Assembly: GCA_964407665.1 (NCBI GenBank)
Contig: CAYOWK010000005.1
Location: forward strand, 62,001-126,000
Direction of reading: 5' to 3'
Length of the DNA: 64,000 nt
DNA from: CAYOWK01 sp964407665
GTDB taxonomy: Bacteria > Pseudomonadota > Alphaproteobacteria > Caulobacterales > Hyphomonadaceae
The notes beneath the pieces were generated by a model that saw only the letters and a list, made by a program, of their open reading frames with translations, was not told the DNA's origin and searched no databases. The position numbers were made by a program, and so were the translations under genes. Numbering within the stretch: the stretch's first letter is position 1; the number at the start of each line of letters is the position of its first letter. This document shows, in pieces, positions 41,219 to 49,931 of the stretch.

Positions 41219-43102
41219 ATGCTGGTCGAGGCGAAGAGATTTGCTGTAGCAGTTTCAATGGCCGCGCTGCTGGCGGCCTGTCAGCCGGCCGGACCCAAGG
41301 CGCCCACAGCGGAAGAGATCGCCGCCAGCAGCGCGGCGTTGACCGAGTATCTCAACGCCGAATTCGAGGAAGAGCTGCAGCAGAGCCCCGAGTGGATGAC
41401 GCGTCTGGGTCGCAAGGACCGGTATGGAGAGCTGACCGACCGCTCCGAGCAGGGCGAGGACGCGCTCCTCGAATGGCGCCGCCAGTCGGTCGCGGACATG
41501 AAGGCGAAGTTCAGCTACGACGCGCTCGACGAAGTTGCGAAAGATTCCTGGAATCTCTGGGTCGCTGAACTCGAACAGGAAGAGGCGATGGTTCCGCATC
41601 GCCGTCACCGCCTGCAGTTCTCGCGTGGCGGCGTGCACACCAGCCTGCCCAACTTCATGCTGAACTTCCACAAGGTCGACGAAGCCGCTGACATGGCCGC
41701 CTATACCGCCCGTGTGAACAGGATCGCGACCGCAATCGATCAGACAATCGAGAAGTCACAGCTTGCAGCGCAGGACGGCATCCGGATGCCGCGCTTCGCC
41801 TACGAACGTTCGATCAGCGAGATGCGGGCGGTGATATCCGGTCAGCCCTTCTCGGATTCCGGACCGGACTCTCCCCTCTGGGCCGACGCAAGGGCAAAGA
41901 TTGCGGCCCTTCAAGCTGCAGGCAAGCTCCCGCCCGCGCCCGAGGGCCAGGACGATGCGTTCGCGTTGAGCCGTCTCGATGAAGAGGCGCTGACCTACAC
42001 CATGCGCGCGACACTCGTCACCTCGCTGAAGCCTGCCTATGAGCGCGCCATCGCCTGGCTGGAGTCGGATATCGCCAACGCACCGACCGAAGCGGTCGGC
42101 GCCGGCTCGCGTCCCGGCGGCGAGGCCTACTACAACGCTGCGCTCCGGATGCAGACCACCACAGACATGACGGCCGATGAAATTCATCAGCTCGGCCTGT
42201 CCGAGGTGGCGCGCATCCGCGGCGAGATGGAAGCCATCAAGTCGCAGGTCGGGTTCACAGGCACGCTGGCCGAGTTCTTCGTCTACATGCGCACAGAACC
42301 GCGCTTCTACCTGCCCAACACCGACGCCGCACGCGAACAATACCTCCAGGCCTCGCGCGACTATCTGGCCGGCATGACGGCAAAGCTCCCCGAGTATTTC
42401 GGCATCCTGCCGAAAGCTGGTCTGGAAGTCCGCCGCGTCGAAGCGTTCCGGGAAGAGCCGGGCGGCGCCCAGCACTACAATTCGGGCGCCCCGGACGGAT
42501 CACGCCCCGGCGTCTTCTACGCCCACCTTTCCGACATGCAGGCCATGCCGACCTACCAGCTGGAGAACATCGCCTACCACGAGGGCGTCCCCGGCCATCA
42601 CATGCAGATATCCATCGCCCAGGAACTGACCGGGCTGCCGGTCTTCCGCACCCAGTACGGCTTCACCGCGTTCTCCGAGGGCTGGGGCCTCTATTCCGAA
42701 GCGCTCGGCAAGGAGATGGGCTTCTACACCGACCCCTATTCGGACTTCGGCCGCCTCGCCGGTGAGATCTGGCGCGCCATCCGTCTCGTGGTCGACACCG
42801 GCATCCACTCCAAGGGCTGGACCGAGGAGCAGGCCGTCGCCTACTTCCGCGAAAATTCGCCCCAGCCGGAAGCCGCCATCCGCTCCGAAATCCGCCGCTA
42901 TATTGTCGGCCCGGGGCAGGCGACCGCCTACAAGGTCGGCATGATCCACATCCAGCGCCTGCGCGACGAAGCAAAGGCCGAACTCGGCGAGAGGTTCGAC
43001 TACCGCGCCTTCCACGACACGGTCCTCGGCGGTGGCTCCCTCCCGCTCCCGGTTCTGGAGGAGCGCGTTAAGCGCTGGATCGCGAAGACGAAGGCAGGCT
43101 GA
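41219..43102 (+). CDS. DUF885 lipoprotein, putative metallopeptidase (copy 1)
   Basis: 627 aa from ATG 41219, with GGGAGG upstream. Lipoprotein signal AVSMAALLAACQPAG. The C-terminal catalytic part carries YHEGVPGHHMQ and EGWGLYSEALGKEMG, the conserved His/Glu features of DUF885, considered zincin-like metallopeptidases. REEPGGAQHYNSG and DGSRPGVFYAHLSDMQ are further family blocks. It is envelope-anchored and likely degrades peptides. It is 89 bp upstream of a second copy; a third is at 49.9 kb. Confidence 0.85.
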   Translation: MLVEAKRFAVAVSMAALLAACQPAGPKAPTAEEIAASSAALTEYLNAEFEEELQQSPEWMTRLGRKDRYGELTDRSEQGEDALLEWRRQSVADMKAKFSYDALDEVAKDSWNLWVAELEQEEAMVPHRRHRLQFSRGGVHTSLPNFMLNFHKVDEAADMAAYTARVNRIATAIDQTIEKSQLAAQDGIRMPRFAYERSISEMRAVISGQPFSDSGPDSPLWADARAKIAALQAAGKLPPAPEGQDDAFALSRLDEEALTYTMRATLVTSLKPAYERAIAWLESDIANAPTEAVGAGSRPGGEAYYNAALRMQTTTDMTADEIHQLGLSEVARIRGEMEAIKSQVGFTGTLAEFFVYMRTEPRFYLPNTDAAREQYLQASRDYLAGMTAKLPEYFGILPKAGLEVRRVEAFREEPGGAQHYNSGAPDGSRPGVFYAHLSDMQAMPTYQLENIAYHEGVPGHHMQISIAQELTGLPVFRTQYGFTAFSEGWGLYSEALGKEMGFYTDPYSDFGRLAGEIWRAIRLVVDTGIHSKGWTEEQAVAYFRENSPQPEAAIRSEIRRYIVGPGQATAYKVGMIHIQRLRDEAKAELGERFDYRAFHDTVLGGGSLPLPVLEERVKRWIAKTKAG

Positions 43103-43191
43103 GCAGTAGACACGCAGCCCGGATCCTGAGCAGCCCGCGCAAGCGGTCGTGCGTCAATGGACGAGGGCGTGCTCCCCGGCGGAGCAAGGAG

Positions 43192-45027
43192 ATGACCATG
43201 AGACTGTTCCTCGCAGCGGGTCTGACGGCCCTTGCTCTTGCGTCCTGCGGCCCGAAAGCCCCGGCCGCCCCAACCGCTGAAGAGATCGCGGCCGCCAGTG
43301 CAGAGCTGACAACCTTCCTCGACGCCGAATACGAGGAAAGCCTGCAGATGAGCCCGATGCAGCTCAGCATGCAGGGCCGCAAGGAACAGTACGACAAGCT
43401 CGACGACATGAGCGAAGCGGCGATTGACAAGGATCTGGCCTGGCTGCGCGAGAGCGTCGCCGAGATGAAGGCGAAATTCGATCCGGCGAAACTGGACGGG
43501 GAATCGCGCACCTCCTTCGACATGTGGGCGCTGCAGCTGGAGCAGGCGGAGGCCGCCGACGAGTACCGCCGCCATCCCTACACCTTCATCCGCGACTCCG
43601 TGCCGGTGTACCTCCCCAACTTCATGATCAACTTCCATGAGGTCAGCGAGAAGTCCGACATGGACGCCTACATGGCCCGCCTCGGCGCCTTCGCCACGGC
43701 CATCGACCAGACCATCGAGCAGGCGAAACTGTCAGCCGAAGCAGGCGTCCGCCCGCCGTTGTTCTCGTTCGAGCAGGTGATCCAGGAATCCCGCAACGTC
43801 ATCACCGGGGCGCCCTTCACGGCCGGCCCGGACTCGCCGCTGCTTGCCGACGTGAAGCAGAAGGCGAAGGCGCTGCAGGACAGCGGCAAGCTCACGCCCG
43901 AAGACGCTTCAGCCTACGAGGCGCAGGCGCGCGAAACGCTGACCACATCGATCAAGCCGGCCTATGAGCGCATCATCGCCTGGCTGGAAAGCGACAAGGC
44001 GAACGCCAGCCCGCAGGCACAGGGCGCGGGCTCGCTGCCGGACGGCGGCGCCTACTACAACGCTGCGATCGAGATGCACACCACGACGAAGATGACCGCA
44101 GACGAGATCCACGAACTCGGCCTGAAGGAAGTCGCGCGTGTCCGCAGCGAGATGGAAGCGATCCGCCAGCAGGTCGGCTTCGACGGCGACCTGCCCGCCA
44201 TGTTCAAGCATATGCGTGAGGACAATCAGTTCTACCAGCCCGACACGGACGCAGGCCGCGCCGCCTACATCAAGCAGGCCGAGGACTATCTCGCCGTCAT
44301 GACGGCCAAGCTGCCGGAGTATTTCGGCATCCTGCCCAAGGCGCCGCTGGTGGTGAAACGTGTCGAGGCGTTCCGGGAAGAGCCCGGCGGCGTCCAGCAC
44401 TACTACCCGTCCTCCACGGACGGCTCGCGCCCCGGCATCTACTACGCGCACCTCTCCGACATGACGGCCATGCCGATGTGGGACCTTGAGAGCACCACCT
44501 ACCATGAAGGCCTGCCGGGCCATCACATGCAGATCGCCATCGCGCAGGAGCTGACCGGTATCCCGGTCTTCCGCACCCAGTACAACTCGACCGCCTACGC
44601 TGAGGGCTGGGGTCTCTACACCGAGCTGCTCGCCAAGGAGATGGGCTTCTACACCGACCCCTACTCGGACATGGGCCGCCTCAACAATGAGATGTGGCGC
44701 TCCGTCCGGCTCGTGGTCGACACCGGCATCCACTCCAAAGGCTGGACGGAAGAGCAGGCCGTTCAATACTTCATGGACAATTCGCCGACGCCCGAAGCCG
44801 CCATCCGCGCCGAAATCCGCCGCTACTTCGTGTGGCCGGGCCAGGCGACCGCCTACAAGATCGGCATGATCCGGATCCAGGAGCTGCGCGCCCTGGCGCA
44901 ATCCGAACTCGGGCCGAAGTTCACGATGGCCGGCTTCCACGACACCGTGCTGGGCGGCGGCGCCCTGCCGCTCCCGGTCCTGGAAGCCCGCGTGAAGCGC
45001 TGGATCGAGAAGGTGAAGGCCAGCTAG
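43192..45027 (+). CDS. DUF885 lipoprotein, putative metallopeptidase (copy 2)
   Basis: 611 aa. Signal MRLFLAAGLTALALASCGPK with lipobox ASC. The same blocks as copy 1 are present: REEPGGVQHYYPS, DGSRPGIYYAHLSDM, YHEGLPGHHMQIAIAQELTG, AYAEGWGLYTELLAKEMGFY and RRYFVWPGQATAYKIGM. The N-terminal half is more divergent. GGAGCAAGGAGAT precedes ATG 43192, a strong ribosome site. It follows copy 1 on the same strand and is probably a tandem duplication that has diverged in substrate range. Confidence 0.85.
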   Translation: MTMRLFLAAGLTALALASCGPKAPAAPTAEEIAAASAELTTFLDAEYEESLQMSPMQLSMQGRKEQYDKLDDMSEAAIDKDLAWLRESVAEMKAKFDPAKLDGESRTSFDMWALQLEQAEAADEYRRHPYTFIRDSVPVYLPNFMINFHEVSEKSDMDAYMARLGAFATAIDQTIEQAKLSAEAGVRPPLFSFEQVIQESRNVITGAPFTAGPDSPLLADVKQKAKALQDSGKLTPEDASAYEAQARETLTTSIKPAYERIIAWLESDKANASPQAQGAGSLPDGGAYYNAAIEMHTTTKMTADEIHELGLKEVARVRSEMEAIRQQVGFDGDLPAMFKHMREDNQFYQPDTDAGRAAYIKQAEDYLAVMTAKLPEYFGILPKAPLVVKRVEAFREEPGGVQHYYPSSTDGSRPGIYYAHLSDMTAMPMWDLESTTYHEGLPGHHMQIAIAQELTGIPVFRTQYNSTAYAEGWGLYTELLAKEMGFYTDPYSDMGRLNNEMWRSVRLVVDTGIHSKGWTEEQAVQYFMDNSPTPEAAIRAEIRRYFVWPGQATAYKIGMIRIQELRALAQSELGPKFTMAGFHDTVLGGGALPLPVLEARVKRWIEKVKAS

Positions 45028-45030
45028 GGT

Positions 45031-45843
45031 CTACTTTCCCTTGAAGCTTCCGGGGCGGCGTTCGGTCACCGACTTCACGCCCTCCCGGAAGTCCTCGGTT
45101 TTCATCAGCCACTGCTGCTCGGTGAACTCGGCATTCGTCGCCGCCCGCACGGCCGCCGCCAGTCCAGCTCGCAGCGTCGCCCGGGTGGACTGAACGGCCA
45201 GTGGCGCATTCTCGGCAATCTCCGCCGCCAGCGCATGCGCTGTTGACAGCAGCTCCTCGCCGTCGGCGATCTCGTCCACCAGCCCGATGCGGAGCGCATC
45301 TTCCGCCTTCAGGCGCCGCCCCGCCAGAAACATCAGGCTTGCTGCCTGTGCGCCAACGAGCCGGGGCAGGGTATGCGTCAGCCCGAAGCCGGGATGGAAC
45401 CCCAGCTTGGTGAAGTTGGCGGCAAAGCGCGCCTCCGGGCTGGCGATCCGGAAATCCGCAATCAGCGCCAGACCCAGTCCGGCGCCAATGGCCGGCCCCT
45501 GAATGGCGGCGACAATCGGCTTGGCGGTCGAATACAGCCGCACCGCCTGATCGTAGAGCGGGTTGGCGGAGGGCGTCTCATCGTTGGCCGCAATCACCAC
45601 ATCGTCAGCGCGGCGCGTGAGGTCCGCCCCGGCGCAGAAGCTCTTGCCCTCGGTGGCCAGCACGACAGACCGGATGTCCCGGTCAGCATCCAGCGCCTCC
45701 AGCGCATCGGCCAGGTCCCGCGCAAGATCCACGCTCATCATGTTGTGGGGCGCCTTGCGGATCGTCACGGTCGCCACATGCGCATCCCGCGCGCGAACCA
45801 CCTCGCGCGTGATGTGAACGTCGCCAAAGCGTGTGGGTGTCAT
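45031..45843 (-). CDS. Enoyl-CoA hydratase/isomerase family protein
   Basis: 270 aa from ATG 45843, with GGGAGG upstream. Crotonase fold: oxyanion-hole segments EGKSFCAGADLTRR and AIQGPAIGAGLGLALIADFR, then FAANFTKLGFHPGFGLTHTL where a catalytic Glu would usually sit in the hydratase, here replaced (PGFG). That may mean an isomerase or a non-hydratase member. C-terminal EGVKSVTERRPGSFKGK is typical. Likely role in fatty-acid or aromatic acyl-CoA degradation. It converges with DUF885 copy 2 at a 3-bp gap. Confidence 0.82.
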   Translation of the reverse strand: MTPTRFGDVHITREVVRARDAHVATVTIRKAPHNMMSVDLARDLADALEALDADRDIRSVVLATEGKSFCAGADLTRRADDVVIAANDETPSANPLYDQAVRLYSTAKPIVAAIQGPAIGAGLGLALIADFRIASPEARFAANFTKLGFHPGFGLTHTLPRLVGAQAASLMFLAGRRLKAEDALRIGLVDEIADGEELLSTAHALAAEIAENAPLAVQSTRATLRAGLAAAVRAATNAEFTEQQWLMKTEDFREGVKSVTERRPGSFKGK

Positions 45844-45963
45844 GGCCCGCCTCCCGCGCAAATGCACAGCGCGCGGCAGGCTAGCTCAGCCTCCGCGCGC
45901 AGTCATTGTCAGGAGTCAAAAGGGTTGCTCATCCCGCCAGCCGAAGGGGATGGCTTGTATGCT

Positions 45964-46071
45964 GTCATTCCGGGCAAGGACCAAAGGTCCGCCGACCCGG
46001 AATCCAGAGTCTCACCCAGATCGCAGGCCTTTCTGGATTCCGGATCGCTGCTGTGCAGCTTCCGGAATGAC
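45964..46071. repeat. 108-bp nested inverted-repeat element
   Basis: Terminal arms GTCATTCCGG (45964-45973) and CCGGAATGAC (46062-46071) are perfect complements. A second pair, CCGGAATCCAG (45997-46007) and CTGGATTCCGG (46033-46043), is nested inside. This is the common dispersed intergenic element type found between genes in many proteobacteria, probably a non-autonomous mobile repeat. Confidence 0.65.
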
Positions 46072-46101
46072 ACTACGGAGCAAGGCAACGAGCCCCTGCA
46101 A

Positions 46102-46530
46102 TCAGTCCGCGTTCAGCTCGGCGGCGGCGACTTCGCGCACGATGCCGTCGATGATCTCGCGGAACACCGGCTTGTCCAGCCCCAGCAGGATCAGCTGCTG
46201 CGGCATGATCTTGCGGCTGTTCAGGGCCCAGTCGGTCGGAACCCGGTCGGCGCCGGCTTCGGCGCGGCCCCGGAAGAACACCATGTGGTCCCCGTCCACG
46301 GCGCGGTCGAACGAGGCGACCACCAGCTCGCGATCGAAGGCGCGATGCAGGATGATCACCGCCTCTTCTTCGCGGTTGAACGTGATGTCGAGGCGAGGCG
46401 AGGTGATCTCGCGCTTCAGGTTGGAATACATGAGGCGCAGGAAGATCAGCCGCGCCTCTTCGTTGGCGGCGTCATCCGAGTCGAGAATCGAGCGCTTGTG
46501 CTCGGCGACCAGTTCATCGAAGGTTTTCAT
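46102..46530 (-). CDS. Hypothetical conserved protein
   Basis: 142 aa. MKTFDELVAEHKRSILDSDD followed by EARLIFLRLMYSNLKREITS and RAFDRELVVASFDRAVDGD. Charged, soluble and helical; no family recognised. It is not obviously linked to neighbours: a short-chain dehydrogenase gene lies about 100 bp upstream on the same strand. Confidence 0.5.
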   Translation of the reverse strand: MKTFDELVAEHKRSILDSDDAANEEARLIFLRLMYSNLKREITSPRLDITFNREEEAVIILHRAFDRELVVASFDRAVDGDHMVFFRGRAEAGADRVPTDWALNSRKIMPQQLILLGLDKPVFREIIDGIVREVAAAELNAD

Positions 46531-46631
46531 GGCGTGCTCACCAAAATCCGTATGTCAGCTTTCAGCAAATAAGATGAGCGTTGGGTTAACGGCGGAAGCC
46601 CGTTTCAGTCATTTCCGCCGCTTTGGGGCCG

Positions 46632-47438
46632 TCACCCCAGAAAGCGCTGTCGGATGCCTTTCCGGAACGCTTCAACACCTGCCGACAGCCGCATCGCATA
46701 CGTAGCCTTCGCGTCCTCGCCCGCGACATGGGTCACGCGGTCTGTCGGGTCCTGGACAGCCTCCCAGACCGCGTCGGCGATCTGCTCGGCCGTCGACGCC
46801 TTCGTGCCACGCTCGGGGTCACGGAACGTCTGCATGGTGCGGACCATCGCGTCCGCATAGGCCGGGTGCATCGAGACGACGATGGACCGTCCGGCAAAGT
46901 CTGTGGCGATCCCGCCCGGCGCCACGGTGCGAACCTTGATGCCGAAGGGCTCCAGTTCGAACGCCAGGCTCTCGCTCCAGCCTTCCAGACCCCACTTGGT
47001 GGCGTGATAGACCGAGTTGAACGGGAAGGTGACCAGTCCGCCGATCGACGTCGTGGTCAGGATCATGCCCTCGCGGCGTTCGCGCATCGCGGGCAGGAAA
47101 GCCTGCGTCGTCCGCATCACGCCCAGCAGGTTGGTGTTGATCTCGGCCACCAGCTGCTCGTCCGTGGCCGCCTCGAAGGGACCCGCCAGACCGTAGCCGG
47201 CATTGTTGAACAGCACATCGACCGGCCCCAGCGCCAGCGCATCCCTTGCAGCAGACGCGATCTCTTCCGGCCGCGTCACATCCAGCTTCATCAGCGTCAC
47301 ACCTGGCAGCGCGCCAAGCTCCGTCTCCTTCTCCGGAGACCGCATGGTCGCAATGACATTCCAGCCCTTCGACGCGAACAGCTTGACCGTCGCGCGGCCA
47401 AGGCCGGTGGAGCTTCCCGTGATGAAAATCGTCGGCAT
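46632..47438 (-). CDS. Short-chain dehydrogenase/reductase under a palindromic operator
   Basis: 268 aa from ATG 47438. NAD loop ITGSSTGLGRATVKLFASKG, FNNAGYGLAGP, catalytic Ser and Tyr in TTTSIGGLVTFPFNSVYHAT and K in TKWGLEGWSE. The KVRTVAPGGIATDF region and overall type match the oxidoreductases often controlled by a TetR regulator. The perfect 22-bp palindrome 13 bp upstream of the start fits that; no tetR gene is adjacent, so the regulator is elsewhere. A GTG at 47465 inside the palindrome could start a longer form but is unlikely. Confidence 0.82.
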   Translation of the reverse strand: MPTIFITGSSTGLGRATVKLFASKGWNVIATMRSPEKETELGALPGVTLMKLDVTRPEEIASAARDALALGPVDVLFNNAGYGLAGPFEAATDEQLVAEINTNLLGVMRTTQAFLPAMRERREGMILTTTSIGGLVTFPFNSVYHATKWGLEGWSESLAFELEPFGIKVRTVAPGGIATDFAGRSIVVSMHPAYADAMVRTMQTFRDPERGTKASTAEQIADAVWEAVQDPTDRVTHVAGEDAKATYAMRLSAGVEAFRKGIRQRFLG

Positions 47439-47450
47439 GGCGTTGTCCCC

Positions 47451-47472
47451 AATGTGAGTGATCACTCACATT
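47451..47472. promoter_or_regulatory. Perfect 22-bp palindrome, TetR-type operator
   Basis: Half-site AATGTGAGTGA is followed directly by its exact complement. GTGAGTGATCACTCAC cores are typical targets of TetR-family repressors. It overlaps the expected promoter or leader of the dehydrogenase gene and points away from parD. Confidence 0.75.
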
Positions 47473-47578
47473 CTTCCCACGGGTCGCCGTCGCCGTCAAA
47501 CCCGCGCCGCCTCTGCCGGCCCCGATTGATCATCCAGCCCCTCAGTGCTACCCGGTAGCATCGATCCGGGAGCCCGAC

Positions 47579-47848
47579 ATGACGGTGAAAACCTCCATAT
47601 CCCTGACGGACCAGCAGGAAGCCTACGCCCGCTCGCTGGTCGAAAGCGGCCGCTTCTCCAGCCTCAGCGCGGTCCTGCAGAGCGGCCTCGAACTTCTGCG
47701 CGCCGAGACCGAAGCCAAGGACGCCGAACTCGCCGCCCTCCGCGCCCTGCTGGACGACCGCGCGAAGGGGCCCTTCATCTCAGCGAACGAGTTTTCCGAA
47801 CGGGTGGAGCAGATGATCGAGCGCAAGCGTGCCGAACTACTCGGTTGA
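47579..47848 (+). CDS. parD: ParD-like antitoxin
   Basis: 89 aa. N-terminal ribbon-helix-helix (VKTSISLTDQQEAYARSLVE; SGRFSSLSAVLQSGLELLRA) for operator binding, and a C-terminal helical toxin-binding tail (FISANEFSERVEQMIERKRA). It neutralises the ParE toxin encoded by the overlapping downstream gene and represses the pair. Confidence 0.85.
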   Translation: MTVKTSISLTDQQEAYARSLVESGRFSSLSAVLQSGLELLRAETEAKDAELAALRALLDDRAKGPFISANEFSERVEQMIERKRAELLG

Positions 47849-48182
47849 GGTCTCGCCTCAGGCCGTCCGCGACCTGTCGGCGATCTTCGAGCACCTCGTC
47901 GAAAGCTACGGCGGGTTTGGCGACAGCAAGACCGAGGCGCTGACACGCGCTGGCAAGCGCACCCTGCGCATTCGCACTCAGGCCATCGCCCTCGGCCGAC
48001 AACCCCACCAGGGAACACTCCGCCCAAACCTCCTGCCCGGCCTTCGCTCCGTCACGAAGGACCGCGCCATCTTCTACTTCGAGATCGACGAGGAAGCCGA
48101 GCGCCTCCGCGTCCTCGCCATCTTCTTCGGCGGACAGGACCACCAGCGCGCCATGCTCATGCGTCTGTCGGGGAAGGGATAG
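47829..48182 (+). CDS. parE: ParE/RelE-superfamily toxin
   Basis: 117 aa from GTG 47829, overlapping parD by 20 bp. Typical order: YSVEVSPQAVRDLSAIFEHL, GLRSVTKDRAIFYFEIDEEA, LRVLAIFFGGQDHQRAML. The C-terminal arginine-rich strand of ParE is present. Some ParE toxins inhibit DNA gyrase; the target here is not proven. The gene converges with and overlaps the DUF4279 gene by 26 bp. Confidence 0.85.
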   Translation: MPNYSVEVSPQAVRDLSAIFEHLVESYGGFGDSKTEALTRAGKRTLRIRTQAIALGRQPHQGTLRPNLLPGLRSVTKDRAIFYFEIDEEAERLRVLAIFFGGQDHQRAMLMRLSGKG

Positions 48183-48606
48183 CTGTCTCTTCCCCCGGCG
48201 AACTGTCCTCCTGTACAGGATCATAAATCTCGAACTGGATCCTCAGGCCCCGTTTCGCCAGTGCTGCAAGTGTCTCAACGGACAGAATCAGGCTCTCGCT
48301 TCTCTCGGACATGAAGACCCCACAGTAGACATCACCCTGGAATTGATCGGACAGGTTCATCCAGACGCCGAGATCTTCCGAGGCGCCTTCGAGGATCTCC
48401 GCAATTTGCCCGCAGATGTCACCCGGCTGACGTGGTGAGGCATCAAGGAACCAGGCGCCGGTCTTGGCGACCCGGCCGCTTGGTTGGTCGCCCTTCCGTT
48501 GGCTCTTGCTGGGCGCCTTGCCAATAAGTCGGGTAACCTCGTCCGGGTCGAGATCGTCCCCGAAAAAACGCAAGCTGACGGCTGATTCCCCGATGTCCGG
48601 CATCAC
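48157..48606 (-). CDS. DUF4279 domain protein
   Basis: 149 aa. SLRFFGDDLDPDEVTRLIGK, KGAWFLDAS-like TGAWFLDASPRQPGD and SETLAALAKRGLRIQFEIYD match DUF4279. Members are small soluble proteins, sometimes linked to immunity or polymorphic toxin loci, but here there is no such context. The ATG at 48606 overlaps the acyl-CoA dehydrogenase stop (ATGA), so it is co-translated with that gene. Confidence 0.75.
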   Translation of the reverse strand: MMPDIGESAVSLRFFGDDLDPDEVTRLIGKAPSKSQRKGDQPSGRVAKTGAWFLDASPRQPGDICGQIAEILEGASEDLGVWMNLSDQFQGDVYCGVFMSERSESLILSVETLAALAKRGLRIQFEIYDPVQEDSSPGEETAIPSPTDA

Positions 48607-49769
48607 CTCTTCAACCCCAACAGATTCCGCGCCACCACCCAGTTATGGATCTCCGTCGGCCCGTCATAGATCCGCATCGTGCGGATATGCCCGGCCATCA
48701 GCGACAGCGGCAGCTCCTTTGTCACGCCCATGGCGCCGTAAAGCTGCATGGCGCGGTCCAGCGTCTCCCAGCCCATCTCGGTCGCATACGCCTTGATCAT
48801 CGAGATGTCGGTGCGCACGTCGCCGCCCTTGTCCAGCTTCCAGGCGGTCTCGTAGGTCATCAGCGTGGCCGCGCGGATCTTCGTGTGCGCCTCCGCGATC
48901 CAGTTCTGCACGGTCTGGCGGCTGGCCAGCGGCTCGCCGAACGTCACGCGCTGCGGCGCATAGTCCAGCATCATGTCCAGCGCCCGCTGCGCCATGCCGA
49001 TGGACCATGACGCCATCTGGATGCGCCGCGTGGACAGCCGCGTCTGCATCGGTGCAAAGCCCTGACCCTCGCTCCCCAGCAGGTTGGCGTGCGGCACGCG
49101 GCAATCCTCCAGCGCCACCTCATAGGTGAACTGCCCGCCCAGCATCGGTATCTTGCGCAGCACGTTGAACCCCGGCGTCCCCTTGTCGACGAGAAACGCG
49201 GAAATGCCGCCGCGCGCGCCTTTCGCCTTGTCCGTCACGGCCATCAGGATCGTGAAGTCGGCATCGGCCGCCCGCGAAATCCAGATCTTCCGCCCGTTGA
49301 TGACCCAGTCGTCGCCCTGCCGCACGGCATGCGTCTTCATCGCAGACGGATCGGCGCCCGCGCCCGGCTCGGAGATGCCGATGGCTGAAACCGTGCCCTG
49401 CTGCACATAGGGCGCAAGATAGCGCTGCCGCTGGTCCTCGTTCACGGTCGCCATCAGCATGCGCAGGTTGGGCGAGTCCGGGGGCAGGTGGTAGGGAACG
49501 CACGTCTTCCCGATCTCGATGTTCACCCCGATCATCGCCACGGCGGGCAGGTCGGCCCCGCCGACATCCTCCGGCGCATCCAGCCCCCACAGCCCCAGCT
49601 CCCGGCTGCGCGCATCCACCGCCGCCTTCTCCTCCGCCATCAGATAGGCGCCCTTGCCGGAGGCGTCCCGCTCCAGCACGGCGTTCTCCAGCGGCATGAG
49701 ATTCTCGGCGACGAACTTCGCCACCAGGTCCTGCAGCATCCGGAAGTCTTCAGGCAGCTCGAAATCCAC
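48603..49769 (-). CDS. Acyl-CoA dehydrogenase
   Basis: 388 aa from GTG 49769, with GGAGGA upstream. Family signatures: GISEPGAGADPSAMKTHAVR and INGRKIWISRAADADFTILM (FAD/substrate pocket), TRRIQMASWSIGMAQRALDM, and C-terminal QLYGAMGVTKELPLSLMAG then IYDGPTEIHNWVVARNLL. The catalytic Glu lies in the usual C-terminal position in that segment. It catalyses the first step of beta-oxidation of an unknown acyl-CoA. Coupled to the DUF4279 gene. Long open frame upstream to 50369 runs antisense into a DUF885 gene and is not coding. Confidence 0.9.
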   Translation of the reverse strand: MDFELPEDFRMLQDLVAKFVAENLMPLENAVLERDASGKGAYLMAEEKAAVDARSRELGLWGLDAPEDVGGADLPAVAMIGVNIEIGKTCVPYHLPPDSPNLRMLMATVNEDQRQRYLAPYVQQGTVSAIGISEPGAGADPSAMKTHAVRQGDDWVINGRKIWISRAADADFTILMAVTDKAKGARGGISAFLVDKGTPGFNVLRKIPMLGGQFTYEVALEDCRVPHANLLGSEGQGFAPMQTRLSTRRIQMASWSIGMAQRALDMMLDYAPQRVTFGEPLASRQTVQNWIAEAHTKIRAATLMTYETAWKLDKGGDVRTDISMIKAYATEMGWETLDRAMQLYGAMGVTKELPLSLMAGHIRTMRIYDGPTEIHNWVVARNLLGLKR

Positions 49770-49931
49770 AGCGCGTCCTCCACGTCCGGTCTCCCGCCGG
49801 CGCTGGGATACGATGAACCGGCAGGCGTTCCTGTGGAAGAGGGGAGGAAGCGCCCGCCTTCCGCTTGCGGCGGCGAACCTTTCCAATAGGGTGCGCCTCA
49901 ATCGTCGCTTCGTTTCCCGGACAGGTCCCCC

